Made by a program: the position numbers and the translations under genes. The notes under the pieces are model-generated. The model made no database searches. It saw nothing but the letters and a program-made list of their open reading frames with translations, and was not told the origin of the DNA. From Labilithrix sp. (GTDB lineage: Bacteria > Myxococcota_A > Polyangia > Polyangiales > Polyangiaceae), in assembly GCA_019637195.1 (NCBI GenBank), contig JAHBWA010000037.1:1-64000 (forward strand): a DNA stretch of 64,000 bases, given 5' to 3'. Below, in pieces: positions 10,842 through 19,627 of the stretch (its first letter is position 1; each line of letters starts with the position of its first letter).

Positions 10842-12383
10842 ATGCACGAGCCCCAGAGCGCGGCCGGTGTGCCGCTGGTCGGCGACGTCATCGCCGGCAA
10901 GTACCGGATCGACAGCGTCCTCGGCGAGGGCGGCATGGGGATCGTCTACGAGGCGGAGCACGTCATCCTCCGCCAGCGCGTGGCGATCAAAGCGCTCTTG
11001 CCGGGCGCGGCGGTCTCGAGCGAGGTGATCGAGCGCTTCTCGTTCGAGGCGTCGACGGTCGCGCGCATCACGAGCGAGCACGTCGTCCGCGTCATGGACG
11101 CGGGGACGCTTCCGAACGGCTCGCCGTACCTCGTGATGGAGTACCTCGCCGGCTGCGATCTCGACACGCTGCTCGCGCGGCGCGGCCCGCTCCCGCCGGA
11201 CGAGGTCGCCGACATCGCGCTCCAGGCGCTCGAGGCCCTCGCGCACGCCCACGCGGCGGGCATCATCCACCGCGATCTGAAGCCGGCGAACCTCTTCCAG
11301 GCGAACGCGCCGGCGAACCGGAAGATCATCAAGCTCCTCGACTTCGGCATCTCGAAGTCCCTCGGCGCCGCGCCGGACGACGATCGCGTCTTCGGCTCGC
11401 CGGTCTACATGTCGCCCGAGCAGCTCGAGAAGGACGCCGCCGTCGATCTTCGCACCGATCTGTGGTCGCTCGGCGTCGTGATGTACGAGCTGCTCTGCGG
11501 CGCGCCACCGTTCGGAGGAGAGCTCGTCGAGCTCCTCGGCGCGATCCGACGCGCCGAGCCCGTCCCCCCCAACGCGCGCGATCCACGCATCCCGGCGGGG
11601 CTCTCGGACGTCGTGCTCCGCTGCCTCCTTCGAGATCGTTCGGCGCGATGGCCGAGCGCGGTCGAGCTCGCGGCGGCGCTCGTCCCCTACGGGACGGGCA
11701 AGTGGGCCGACGCGCTCGAGCGGGTCGCGCGCGCGCTGTCGCTCGCGCAGCCGGTGCGGACGGCGCGACGCTACGAGTCGTTCGAGAACGCGCTCCAGGC
11801 GCTCGAGGGCCGCTCCTTCCGGGCGGGCGAAGGAGCCTACGAGAGCCCGATCATCGTCGGGCGCCAGTCGAAGCTGCCGCTGACGGCCACGTGGACGGAG
11901 ACGTTGCTCCCAGCCCCCGCCGAGGCCGCCGAGCTCGCGGTGACCTGCCTCCCGCCGTCGTCGATCGACGAGCCGCCGCCGAAGCCGCCCGCGCTGCGCC
12001 TCCTCCTCGTCGACGACAGCCCGATCGCCCGCGCGGTGCACGGCGACCTCCTCCGCAGAGCCGGCTTCGACGTCCGCGCCGCCGGCTCGCCGAGCGAGGT
12101 CGACGCCGCGCTCGAGGAGTACCGGCCGCACCTCGTGCTCATGGACGTCATGATGCCCGGCCTGAACGGGGACGTGCTCTGCCGCCGGATCAAGGCGCGC
12201 TTCAAGGCGACGGTCCCGGTCGTCCTCCTCTCCGACCTCCCACGCGAGGAGCTCGTCGAGCGCGCGGAGCAGGCCGGCGCCGACGGCTACGTCGCGAAGC
12301 CGAGCGCCGCGGGCTCCGGCGAGCTCATCGAGTACGTCCGCAACGTCTGCGCGATCGCGTACTCGCCCGAGGATCTGCCCTAG
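10842..12383 (+). CDS. Ser/Thr protein kinase fused to a response-regulator receiver domain
   Basis: A 513-residue cytosolic protein with no membrane helix. Residues about 20-285 form a Hanks-type kinase: Gly loop VLGEGGMGIVYE, VAIK lysine, HRDLKPAN near 143, DFGISK near 168 and SPEQ. Residues about 385-505 form a receiver domain: LLLVDDSP acidic pair, phospho-acceptor Asp in LVLMDVMMPG near 434, VVLLSD Ser and the conserved Lys in VAKPS. All catalytic positions of both domains are present. The two are normally on separate proteins; here a His-kinase phosphorelay could tune a Ser/Thr kinase. The ATG at 10842 is the first in frame after a TAG; a TAGTCT hexamer ends 12 nt before it. Confidence 0.93.
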   Translation: MHEPQSAAGVPLVGDVIAGKYRIDSVLGEGGMGIVYEAEHVILRQRVAIKALLPGAAVSSEVIERFSFEASTVARITSEHVVRVMDAGTLPNGSPYLVMEYLAGCDLDTLLARRGPLPPDEVADIALQALEALAHAHAAGIIHRDLKPANLFQANAPANRKIIKLLDFGISKSLGAAPDDDRVFGSPVYMSPEQLEKDAAVDLRTDLWSLGVVMYELLCGAPPFGGELVELLGAIRRAEPVPPNARDPRIPAGLSDVVLRCLLRDRSARWPSAVELAAALVPYGTGKWADALERVARALSLAQPVRTARRYESFENALQALEGRSFRAGEGAYESPIIVGRQSKLPLTATWTETLLPAPAEAAELAVTCLPPSSIDEPPPKPPALRLLLVDDSPIARAVHGDLLRRAGFDVRAAGSPSEVDAALEEYRPHLVLMDVMMPGLNGDVLCRRIKARFKATVPVVLLSDLPREELVERAEQAGADGYVAKPSAAGSGELIEYVRNVCAIAYSPEDLP

Positions 12384-12393
12384 CTAGCGCCGG

Positions 12394-12434
12394 CGCGCGG
12401 AGGGCTCGGCGGCGGGGAGCCTCCGACCCGCGCG
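12394..12434 (+). terminator. Possible GC-rich hairpin after the kinase-receiver gene
   Basis: CGCGCGG at 12394-12400 pairs with CCGCGCG at 12428-12434, enclosing an imperfect inner stem GAGGGCTC/GAGCCTCC. It starts 10 nt after the stop. No T-tract. Confidence 0.3.
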
Positions 12435-12465
12435 GACGTTCGCCCACCCACGACGCTACGTGGGC

Positions 12466-12471
12466 TATACG
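12466..12471 (+). promoter_or_regulatory. Candidate -10 of a leaderless promoter (TATACG)
   Basis: Ends 6 nt before GTG 12478 of the YchJ-like gene, which has no ribosome-binding site. Confidence 0.35.
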
Positions 12472-12477
12472 CACCGC

Positions 12478-12957
12478 GTGGCTGCCCTTCCTCGCGAGTG
12501 TCCGTGCGGCTCGAACGAGCGCTACCGCGCCTGTTGCGGTGCCCTGCACGACGGCGCCCGCGCCGCGACGCCGGAGGCGCTCATGCGCTCGCGCTGGTCG
12601 GCGTTCGTCGTCGGACGCGGCGACTACCTCTTCGACACCCTCGCCTCCTCGCACCCGGATCGCGCGGCGCCGCGCGACGCGGCGGTGCGCGAGCTCTCGC
12701 GGGCGCGCGAGCGGCAGCGCTTCCTCCGGCTCACGGTGCTCCACGCAAGCGCGACGGACGACGCCGGGGAGGTGCTCTTCGTCGCGCGGATCTTCGAGAA
12801 GGGCGTGGATCGGTCCTTCGCCGAGCTCTCCCACTTCACGCGGGAGGACGGCGCCTGGCGCTACGCGTCCGGGGTCCTCGTGCCGGGCGCGCGGCTCCCC
12901 GCCGATCCGGCCGCGATGAGCCGCGACGACCTCCTGGCGCTCGCGTCCGAGGCGTAA
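12478..12957 (+). CDS. YchJ-like protein with N-terminal SEC-C zinc motif
   Basis: A 159-residue protein. It starts with the SEC-C type metal-binding pattern CPCGSNERYRACC and continues with the YchJ middle domain: TPEALMRSRWSAFVVG, DYLFDTLASSHP, and the sheet FLRLTVLHAS...VLFVARIFEKG with SFAELSHFTREDGAWRYASG. YchJ/UPF0225 proteins are cytosolic, about this long, and of unresolved biochemical function; the SEC-C motif binds zinc. The GTG at 12478 is chosen over GTG at 12460 because a TATACG hexamer ends 6 nt before it, matching the leaderless pattern in this window; with 12460 the protein gains six residues. Confidence 0.85.
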   Translation: MAALPRECPCGSNERYRACCGALHDGARAATPEALMRSRWSAFVVGRGDYLFDTLASSHPDRAAPRDAAVRELSRARERQRFLRLTVLHASATDDAGEVLFVARIFEKGVDRSFAELSHFTREDGAWRYASGVLVPGARLPADPAAMSRDDLLALASEA

Positions 12958-13054
12958 CCCTCCGCGGCCACCACCCACGCGCGATCCCGCGTCGCGCGTC
13001 GCGCCGCATTCGCTCCGGCGGCGCGCGCGTCGCGCCGCTCCGCCACCCGCGCGG

Positions 13055-15013
13055 TCAGGCCCCGGCCGACGCGACGAGGACCTCGAGGAAGCGGTCACCG
13101 TACTGCTCGACCCTGGCGGGGCCCATGCCGTGGACCGAGAGCAGCGCCTCACGCGTCATCGGACGCAGCTGGGCCATGGCCGCGAGCGTTCGGTCGTGCG
13201 CGACGACGTAGGCCGGCATCCCCTTCTCCTTCGCGAGCTCCGCGCGGCGCGCCCGGAGGCGCTCGAACAGCGCCTGCGCTTCGGCGGGGAGCGGCCCGAG
13301 CTCGGCGCGCGCCTCGCGCTTCGGGCGCTTGCTCGACGGCGACTTCGGCTCGGCGGGCAGGACGATCCGCGCCGGCGCTTCGCCCTTCATCACAGCGGCG
13401 CCGGACCTCGTCAGGTAGGGCACCGGGTGCTCGGTCGGCGTCAGATCGATCCAGCCGGCCGTCAGGACCGCGCGCAGGAGCGCGAGCACCCACTCGTGCG
13501 AGCGATCGCGGAAGAGGCCGAAGGTCGACAGCTGGGTGAAGCCGAAGCGGTCGGTCTTGTCGTTGTCGACGCCGCGGAGCATCTCGGCGATCGCCGAGAG
13601 ACCGCCGCGCCGCTGCGCGCGCGCCACCGCCGAGAGCGCCTTCTTCACGGTGAGCGCCGTCTCCTCGGGGTCGACGTCGACGGCCGCGCTCTCTCCGTCG
13701 AGCTCGAGACACACGTCGCAGTGCCCGCACCCGCCGAGCAGCTCGTGCTCGTCGCCGAAGTAGCGGAGCACGAAGTCGTGGCGGCAGGTCCGCGCGTCGA
13801 GGTACCGGAGCAGATCGCGGAAGAGCCCCCACGCGCGCGCCGCGAGCGCCGGATCCGCCTCGCTACCGTCGGCGTTGCTCGTGACGAGACGGCGGCGGAG
13901 CCCGATGTCGGCGCCCGAGCAGAGCAAGAGGCCCGCGGCCTCGGCGCCGTCGCGGCCGGCGCGCCCGACCTCCTGGTAGTACGCCTCGATCGACGACGGC
14001 GGCTGGACGTGGACGACCGCGCGGATGTCCGATCGATCGATCCCCATCCCGAAGGCGTTCGTCGCCACGACGACGTCGACGCGGCGCGAGGCGAAGCGAT
14101 CGGCGACGCGCGAGCGCTCCTCGCCGCTCATCCCCGCGTGGTACGCCGCGGCGCGAAAGCCCTTCTGCCCGAGGTGGGCGGCGTACTGCTCCGTGGTCTT
14201 GCGGGTGGCGGCGTAGACGATCGCGCCGCCGCGCGGAGAGCGCGGCTCCCCGAGCGCGCCGGCGAGCGTCCGCTCGAGCGCGGCCCGCGCGTCCTTGGGC
14301 CCGTCGACGAGCTGCGCCGCGAGGTGCAGGTTCGGACGCGCGAAGCCACGGAGCACCTCGTGGCAGCCGTCGCCGAAGCCGAGCCGCTCGCGGATCTCCC
14401 GGCGGACCGCGGGCGTCGCGGTGGCGGTGCACGCGAGCACGCGGGGCGGACGCAGCCGCTCGAGGAGCGCGCCGATCTGCAGGTACTCGGGCCGGAAGTC
14501 GTGCCCCCACTGGGCGATGCAGTGCGCCTCGTCGACCGCGACGAGGGCGAGCTTGCAGCGCGCCAGCCGGTCGACGAACGCGGAGCCCGCGAGGCGCTCG
14601 GGCGCGACGTAGACGAGCTCGTACTCGCCTCGGATCATCGCCGCCTCGCGCGCCTGGCGCTCCGCGAGCTCGACCGTCGACGCGAGGTAGGTCGCGCGGA
14701 TCCCGCGGGCCGCGAGCGAGCGGACCTGGTCCTCCATCAGCGCGACGAGCGGCGAGACGACCAGCGTGAGCCCGTCGAGCATCGCCGCGGGGAGCTGGTA
14801 GGTGAGCGACTTTCCGCCGCCCGTCGGCGCCACGACGAGGACGCGTCCCTCGCCGAGCACGGCGTCGATCGCCTCGCGCTGCCACGGGCGGAACGCGTCG
14901 AGGCCGAAGCGCTCGCGCAGCACCTCATCCATCCGGCGCGCGCGCGCCTCGCGCTCCCCGTCGACGTCGCTCGGGGCCTCCGCGGCCGGCTTGCTCGAGC
15001 GATCCGCGGACAT
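13055..15013 (-). CDS. recQ: RecQ-type ATP-dependent DNA helicase
   Basis: A 652-residue superfamily 2 helicase. Motif 0 (FRPWQREAID), Walker A (PTGGGKSLTYQLP), DEAHC box, TATATP, FGMGIDRSD and QEVGRAGRDG follow in the usual order. The RecQ zinc site is present (CRHDFVLRYFGD then CGHCDVC), followed by a winged-helix RQC region and a C-terminal HRDC domain ending near FLEVLVASAGA. RecQ unwinds 3'-5' at gaps and forks in recombinational repair. Length fits E. coli RecQ (about 610) with a short charged N-terminal extension. The ATG at 15013 is the closest start to the helicase core; the frame stays open to 16129 but the extra part is low-quality coding shadowed by the opposite-strand oxidoreductase. 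Confidence 0.93.
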   Translation of the reverse strand: MSADRSSKPAAEAPSDVDGEREARARRMDEVLRERFGLDAFRPWQREAIDAVLGEGRVLVVAPTGGGKSLTYQLPAAMLDGLTLVVSPLVALMEDQVRSLAARGIRATYLASTVELAERQAREAAMIRGEYELVYVAPERLAGSAFVDRLARCKLALVAVDEAHCIAQWGHDFRPEYLQIGALLERLRPPRVLACTATATPAVRREIRERLGFGDGCHEVLRGFARPNLHLAAQLVDGPKDARAALERTLAGALGEPRSPRGGAIVYAATRKTTEQYAAHLGQKGFRAAAYHAGMSGEERSRVADRFASRRVDVVVATNAFGMGIDRSDIRAVVHVQPPSSIEAYYQEVGRAGRDGAEAAGLLLCSGADIGLRRRLVTSNADGSEADPALAARAWGLFRDLLRYLDARTCRHDFVLRYFGDEHELLGGCGHCDVCLELDGESAAVDVDPEETALTVKKALSAVARAQRRGGLSAIAEMLRGVDNDKTDRFGFTQLSTFGLFRDRSHEWVLALLRAVLTAGWIDLTPTEHPVPYLTRSGAAVMKGEAPARIVLPAEPKSPSSKRPKREARAELGPLPAEAQALFERLRARRAELAKEKGMPAYVVAHDRTLAAMAQLRPMTREALLSVHGMGPARVEQYGDRFLEVLVASAGA

Positions 15014-15235
15014 CGGCGCGGCCCTGGATAGCACGGAATGCGGGCGGACACGGCTCGCCTCGAGCCAGGCATGCTCGTCGTGTGCGGTCATCGACGACCC
15101 TGTCGGCTCGAGGGCGAGGCCGGTTGCGCGCGTTCGCGCGCGGCCGATCGCGCGGGGCCGGCCGCGCGAGGCGGCTCGGTCACGCGCCCGCGACGAGGCC
15201 GCCGCCGAGGCAGCTCGGGCCACCCGCTCGTGTGG

Positions 15236-15241
15236 TATGCC
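15236..15241 (+). promoter_or_regulatory. Candidate -10 of a leaderless promoter (TATGCC)
   Basis: Ends 6 nt before ATG 15248 of the quinone oxidoreductase gene, which lacks a ribosome-binding site. Confidence 0.35.
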
Positions 15242-15247
15242 CCTGCC

Positions 15248-16222
15248 ATGCGCGCCGTCCGTTGTCATGAGCTCGTGGGGCCGTCCGGCCTCCGCGTGGA
15301 TGAGGTCGCCGATCCGAGACCCGGCGCCGGCGAGGTCCTCATCGACGTGAAGGCCGCGGGCCTGAACTTCCCCGACGTCCTTCTCTCTTACGGCAAGTAC
15401 CAGTTCAAGCCGGCGCCGCCGTTCATCCTCGGCGGAGAGGCCGCCGGCGTCGTGAGCGCCGTGGGCGACGGCGTCACCTCCGTCCGCGCCGGCGATCGCG
15501 TCGCGACGTGGATGGTGCACGGCGCGTTCGCCGAGAAGATCGTCGTGCCCGAGCTCGCGACGGTGAAGCTCCCCGACCCCGTCAGCTTCGAGACCGGCGC
15601 GGCCACGTTGCTCACGTACGCCACGACCTACCACGCGCTCATCGACCGCGCCGCCCTGCGGAGCGGCGAGACGCTCCTCGTCCTCGGCGCCGCGGGCGGC
15701 GTGGGCACCGCCGCGACCGAGCTCGGCCACCTGCTCGGCGCGCGCGTCATCGCCGCCGCTTCGACCGACGAGAAGGTCGCCTTCTGCAAGGAGCACGGCG
15801 CCGACGAGGGCATCGTCTACGGTCGCGAGGACCTGAAGGAGCGCGCGAAGGCGCTCACGAACGGCGCGGGCGCGGACGTCGTCTACGATCCGGTCGGCGG
15901 CGCGCTGTCCGAGGCCGCGCTCCGCTCGATCGCGTGGGAGGGACGCTTCCTCGTGGTCGGCTTCGCGGCGGGCGACATCCCGAAGATCCCGCTGAACCTC
16001 GTGCTCCTCAAGGGCTGTCAGATCGTCGGCGTCTTCTGGGGCTCGTTCGCCATGCGCGATCCGGCGCGGAACCGCGCCAACGGCGTCGCGATCTTCGACT
16101 GGGTCGCCGAGGGCAAGCTCCGGCCCCACGTCGACGCCGTCCTGCCGTTCGCCGACGCGGGCGCCGCGCTCGAGCGCATGGAAAAGCGCCAGGTCAAGGG
16201 CAAGCTGGTCCTCGTCCCCTGA
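15248..16222 (+). CDS. NADPH:quinone oxidoreductase family (zinc-independent MDR)
   Basis: A 324-residue medium-chain dehydrogenase/reductase. The N-terminal GroES-like domain has AAGLNFPDVLLSYGKYQ and PFILGGEAAGVV, lacking the catalytic zinc ligands of alcohol dehydrogenases. The nucleotide-binding domain has the AxxGGVG-type loop (VLGAAGGVGTAATEL), VIAAASTDEK, then DVVYDPVGG. This matches the quinone oxidoreductase (QOR/ zeta-crystallin) group, which reduces quinones or enones with NADPH in the cytosol. Divergent from recQ with a 234-bp gap. The physiological substrate cannot be deduced. Confidence 0.92.
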   Translation: MRAVRCHELVGPSGLRVDEVADPRPGAGEVLIDVKAAGLNFPDVLLSYGKYQFKPAPPFILGGEAAGVVSAVGDGVTSVRAGDRVATWMVHGAFAEKIVVPELATVKLPDPVSFETGAATLLTYATTYHALIDRAALRSGETLLVLGAAGGVGTAATELGHLLGARVIAAASTDEKVAFCKEHGADEGIVYGREDLKERAKALTNGAGADVVYDPVGGALSEAALRSIAWEGRFLVVGFAAGDIPKIPLNLVLLKGCQIVGVFWGSFAMRDPARNRANGVAIFDWVAEGKLRPHVDAVLPFADAGAALERMEKRQVKGKLVLVP

Positions 16223-16360
16223 CCCGCCGCACCGCGCGGCGCGGCGACGCCCCGGCCCGACGTCGCTGCGCGCCGGCTCGGCGCCTCCGGGCTCCGCTTC
16301 GTCGGAGGTGCGAGGAAAGGAGCTGAGCCAGGGCCAAGGCTACGCCACAATGCGCGTCGC

Positions 16361-18823
16361 ATGCATCGCCGTGCAGCCTTCCTCGCCCGGACGCTCGCGT
16401 GCGCGCTCGCCTGCCTCGCGCCAGGCGTCGCCGAGGCGCAGCCGAACGAGCCGGCGAGGCCCGGGCCAGCCGCGCCGGCCGGCGTGCCGGTCACCCCGCC
16501 GACGCTGCTCTCCGATCCCGACGTCGCCTACCCCGAGGGTGCGACGGGTGACGCGACCGTCATCGTCCTCCTCGTGGTCGGCGAAGACGGCGCCGTCCGC
16601 TCGTCGACCCCCGAGGGCGCCGACGAGCCGTTCCTCGGCGCCGCCGCGGAGGCCGCGCGCGCCTGGCGCTTCGAGCCCGCGCGCCGCGGCGAGACGCCGG
16701 TCGCCGCGCGGATCAAGATCGCGATCACGTTCCGCGCGCCCGTCGTGAAAGAGGTCGAGCCCGAGCCCGAGCCCGAGCTCGAGCTCGAACCGGCCGTCAC
16801 CGCGCCGGGCAAGGCGGCGCCGCGGCGCCCGAAAGAGCGTCCGCAGGAGGTCCGCGTGCGCGGCGCCCGCGAGCCTGGCCGCACCGTCTCCCTCTCGCGC
16901 ACCGAGGTCCGCCAGATCCCCGGCGCGTTCGGCGATCCGTTCCGCGCCGTCGAGATCATGCCGGGCGTGACGCCGATCGTCTCCGGCCTGCCCTTCTTCT
17001 TCGTCCGCGGCGCTCCGCCCGGCAACGTCGGCTACTACCTCGACGGCGTCCGCATCCCGTTGCTCTTCCACGTGGGCGCGGGCCCGTCGGTCGTCCACCC
17101 CGGGCTCGTCCAGCGCGTCGACCTCTACCCCGGCGGCTATCCGGCGCGGTTCGGGCGCTTCAGCGGCGGCATCGTCGAGGGCGAGACCGCGCCGCCGCTC
17201 GACCGACCGCACGGCGAGTACAACCTGCGCCTCTTCGACGCCGGCGCGATGATCGAGACGCCGTTCGGCCCGAAGAACCGCGGCTCCGTCCTGCTCGGCG
17301 GCCGCTACTCGTACACGGCGTTCCTCCTCACGCAGATCGCGTCGGACACGCTGCTCGACTACTGGGACTACCAGGGCCGCGCGACCTACGATCTCACGCC
17401 CGACGACCGTATCAGCGTCTTCGCGTTCGGCTCCTACGACTACCTCGGGCAACGCACCGCGACGCAGACGATCACGCTCTTCGGCACCGAGTTCCACCGC
17501 GTCGATCTCCGCTACGATCGCAAGCTCGGCGACAAGGGCGCGATGCGCGTCGCGGTGACCACCGGCTTCGACCGCTCGCGCGCGCAGGAGGACCGCTACG
17601 TGCGCGACCGCGTGCTCGGAGCGCGCACCGAGCTATCGTACTACGTCGACCCGCGCATCCTGCTCCGCGCGGGCACCGATCTCCAGGTCGACTCGTACGA
17701 CGTGCAGGTCGTCTCGGGCACCCTCGCGCCTTCGGTGGCGCGCGTCGCGAGCTTCTTCCCCTCGCGCACCGATCTCGCGTTCGGCACCCGCGCCGACGCC
17801 GTCATCGGCGTCGCGAAGGGCTTCGAGATCACGCCGGGCGCGCGCGTCGACATGTTCGCGTCGGACGGCGCGACCGCGCTGGGCGTCGATCCGCGCCTCG
17901 CGATGCGCACCGAGGTGACGCCGAGCACGCGCGTCCTCGCGGCGATGGGGATCGCGCATCAGCCCCCGTCGTTCGTCGTCCCCGTGCCCGGCTTCCAGCC
18001 CGGCGGTCTCCGCGGCGGCCTCCAGAAGGCGTACCAGACGGCGCTCGGCGTGGAGGCGGACCTCTTCGAGGCCATCACAGGGACGGCGACGGTCTTCCAC
18101 AACGCCTTCTACGACATGAGCGATCCGCTCGGGACGAGCCCCCCGCAGCTGAGCGGCTGCGCGCCGGGGACGTTCCCCTCCGACACGCTCGCCGGGGATC
18201 GCACGCGCACGTCGGGCGGCTTCGGGGGCGGGGGCGGCGGCGCCACCTGCGGGATCCCGCGGTTCCCGCCGGGCACGATCGGCCCCGACCGGAGCGGCGG
18301 CGGCCAGCAAGGCGCCGACAGCCGCGGCACGCAGACGGCGGCGAACGCCTTCGAGGTCCGCACCCGAGGCGAGGCCATCGGCCTCGAGCTCTTCGTCAAG
18401 AAGAAGCTCACGAGCCGGATCGGCGGCTTCCTCTCGTACACGCTCTCGCGCTCGACGCGCACCTACGAGGGCCGCAGCTACATCGCGACGTTCGACCGGA
18501 CCCACGTCTTGAACACGGCGCTCGCCTTCGACCTCGGCAAGAACTGGCGCGCCGGCACGCGCTTCACGTTCTACACGGGCCTGCCCAAGGCGCCCGACCC
18601 GACCGACGACGCGACGCGCCTCCAGCCGTTCTACCGCGTCGATCTCCGGCTCGAGAAGCGCTGGCAGCTCAGCAAGACGGCGTGGATCTCGGGCGTCGCG
18701 GAGTGGCTCAACGCGACGCTCAGCAAGGAGGCGATCGCCACGACGTGCACGCTCGGCGGTTGTCAGGCGCAGCTCATCGGACCGGTTACCATCCCCAGCG
18801 TGGGCGTCGAGGGAGGATTCTAG
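16361..18823 (+). CDS. TonB-dependent receptor with its own N-terminal TonB C-domain-like module
   Basis: An 820-residue outer-membrane protein. Signal peptide residues 1-26 (ending GVAEA), then a domain at about 40-125 that reads like the C-terminal domain of TonB (PPTLLSDPDVAYPEGATG, VIVLLVVGEDGAVRS, AARAWRFEPARRGETPV), a Glu/Pro-rich linker (EPEPEPELELEP), the plug (AVEIMPGVTPIVSGLPFFF, YLDGVRIPLLFHVG, YPGGYPARFGRFSGGIV) and a beta-barrel to the C-terminus. Such receptors import siderophores, vitamins or oligosaccharides using TonB energy. The TonB-like module at the N-terminus is seen in myxobacterial receptors. The next gene starts on the base after the stop, so they form an operon. A CACAAT hexamer ends 9 nt before the ATG. 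Confidence 0.9.
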   Translation: MHRRAAFLARTLACALACLAPGVAEAQPNEPARPGPAAPAGVPVTPPTLLSDPDVAYPEGATGDATVIVLLVVGEDGAVRSSTPEGADEPFLGAAAEAARAWRFEPARRGETPVAARIKIAITFRAPVVKEVEPEPEPELELEPAVTAPGKAAPRRPKERPQEVRVRGAREPGRTVSLSRTEVRQIPGAFGDPFRAVEIMPGVTPIVSGLPFFFVRGAPPGNVGYYLDGVRIPLLFHVGAGPSVVHPGLVQRVDLYPGGYPARFGRFSGGIVEGETAPPLDRPHGEYNLRLFDAGAMIETPFGPKNRGSVLLGGRYSYTAFLLTQIASDTLLDYWDYQGRATYDLTPDDRISVFAFGSYDYLGQRTATQTITLFGTEFHRVDLRYDRKLGDKGAMRVAVTTGFDRSRAQEDRYVRDRVLGARTELSYYVDPRILLRAGTDLQVDSYDVQVVSGTLAPSVARVASFFPSRTDLAFGTRADAVIGVAKGFEITPGARVDMFASDGATALGVDPRLAMRTEVTPSTRVLAAMGIAHQPPSFVVPVPGFQPGGLRGGLQKAYQTALGVEADLFEAITGTATVFHNAFYDMSDPLGTSPPQLSGCAPGTFPSDTLAGDRTRTSGGFGGGGGGATCGIPRFPPGTIGPDRSGGGQQGADSRGTQTAANAFEVRTRGEAIGLELFVKKKLTSRIGGFLSYTLSRSTRTYEGRSYIATFDRTHVLNTALAFDLGKNWRAGTRFTFYTGLPKAPDPTDDATRLQPFYRVDLRLEKRWQLSKTAWISGVAEWLNATLSKEAIATTCTLGGCQAQLIGPVTIPSVGVEGGF

Positions 18824-19399
18824 ATGCGTGTCTCTCGCTTGATCGTCGTCTCGCTCGCGCTCGGCGCGCCCATGCTCGGCGCGGGATGCGGCTCGAGCGT
18901 CAGCGCGCCTCCCACGCCGCCGCCCTGCGAAGAGGCGTGCCAGGACGGCGTCGCCCTCAAGGCGCTCCGCGAGACGATGAAGCTCGCGTTCAACCTGACG
19001 CTCCAGGGCAAGCCGGTCGGCGAGCACGACGAGACCACGCCGTGCCCGCTCGGCGGCAGCGCGCGCGTCTTCGGGAGCGCGACGTCGAACGCGCTCCAGG
19101 GCGCCACCGAGGTGAAGCTCACGTACGTGCTCTCGGACTGCCGGTACCTGTTCAAGGACGACGACGCCGAGGACAACTACGCGATGCAGATCGCCGGCAC
19201 GATGACCCAGGAGGGCGTCCTCGCCGTGCAGCCCTCGGCCACGTCGGCCCTCGTGATGAAGGGCGAGTCGGTGAAGCTCTTCGGCACCGTCTACGATCCG
19301 CCGATCGAGTACGCCGCCGACTGCCCGATCGAGCTGGGACAGAACGGCAACAAGCTCACCGGCACGATCTGCGGCCGCGACGCGTTCAGCGATCTGTGA
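18824..19399 (+). CDS. Lipoprotein coupled to the TonB-dependent receptor
   Basis: A 191-residue lipoprotein: signal peptide with lipobox GAGC at about residues 19-22, a Pro-rich linker with CEEAC, then a small beta-rich domain (NLTLQGKPVGEHDETTPCPL, VKLTYVLSDCRY, GTICGRDAFSDL) with six or more Cys. The ATG directly follows the TAG of the receptor gene, so translation is probably coupled. A surface or periplasmic lipoprotein paired with a receptor often captures ligand for it, but no family is recognised, so that role is inference from position only. Confidence 0.82.
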   Translation: MRVSRLIVVSLALGAPMLGAGCGSSVSAPPTPPPCEEACQDGVALKALRETMKLAFNLTLQGKPVGEHDETTPCPLGGSARVFGSATSNALQGATEVKLTYVLSDCRYLFKDDDAEDNYAMQIAGTMTQEGVLAVQPSATSALVMKGESVKLFGTVYDPPIEYAADCPIELGQNGNKLTGTICGRDAFSDL

Positions 19400-19627
19400 G
19401 GGCTCGGACACTCCCGGCGCCGCGGCGTACCCGGGCACGCCGCAGGCAAGCTCGCCGGAGGTCCCCACGCGCGCCGGCGCCCGTGCGGCGGTGGTCGACG
19501 ACGGCCGCGCGAGCGGCCGCGGTCGACGCTCGGCCGCCGGAGCGGCGGCGATCGACCCGGTCGCCCGCGCGCGGCGGTGGTCGACACACGGCCACCGGCG
19601 CTCGTACCATCGCGAGGGGTCAGCCGG

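Noticed and set aside
13055..16129. Extended N-terminus for RecQ to 1024 codons
   Set aside because: The extra 370 codons are the antisense of the quinone oxidoreductase and are Arg/Glu/His-rich; the real start is near 15013.
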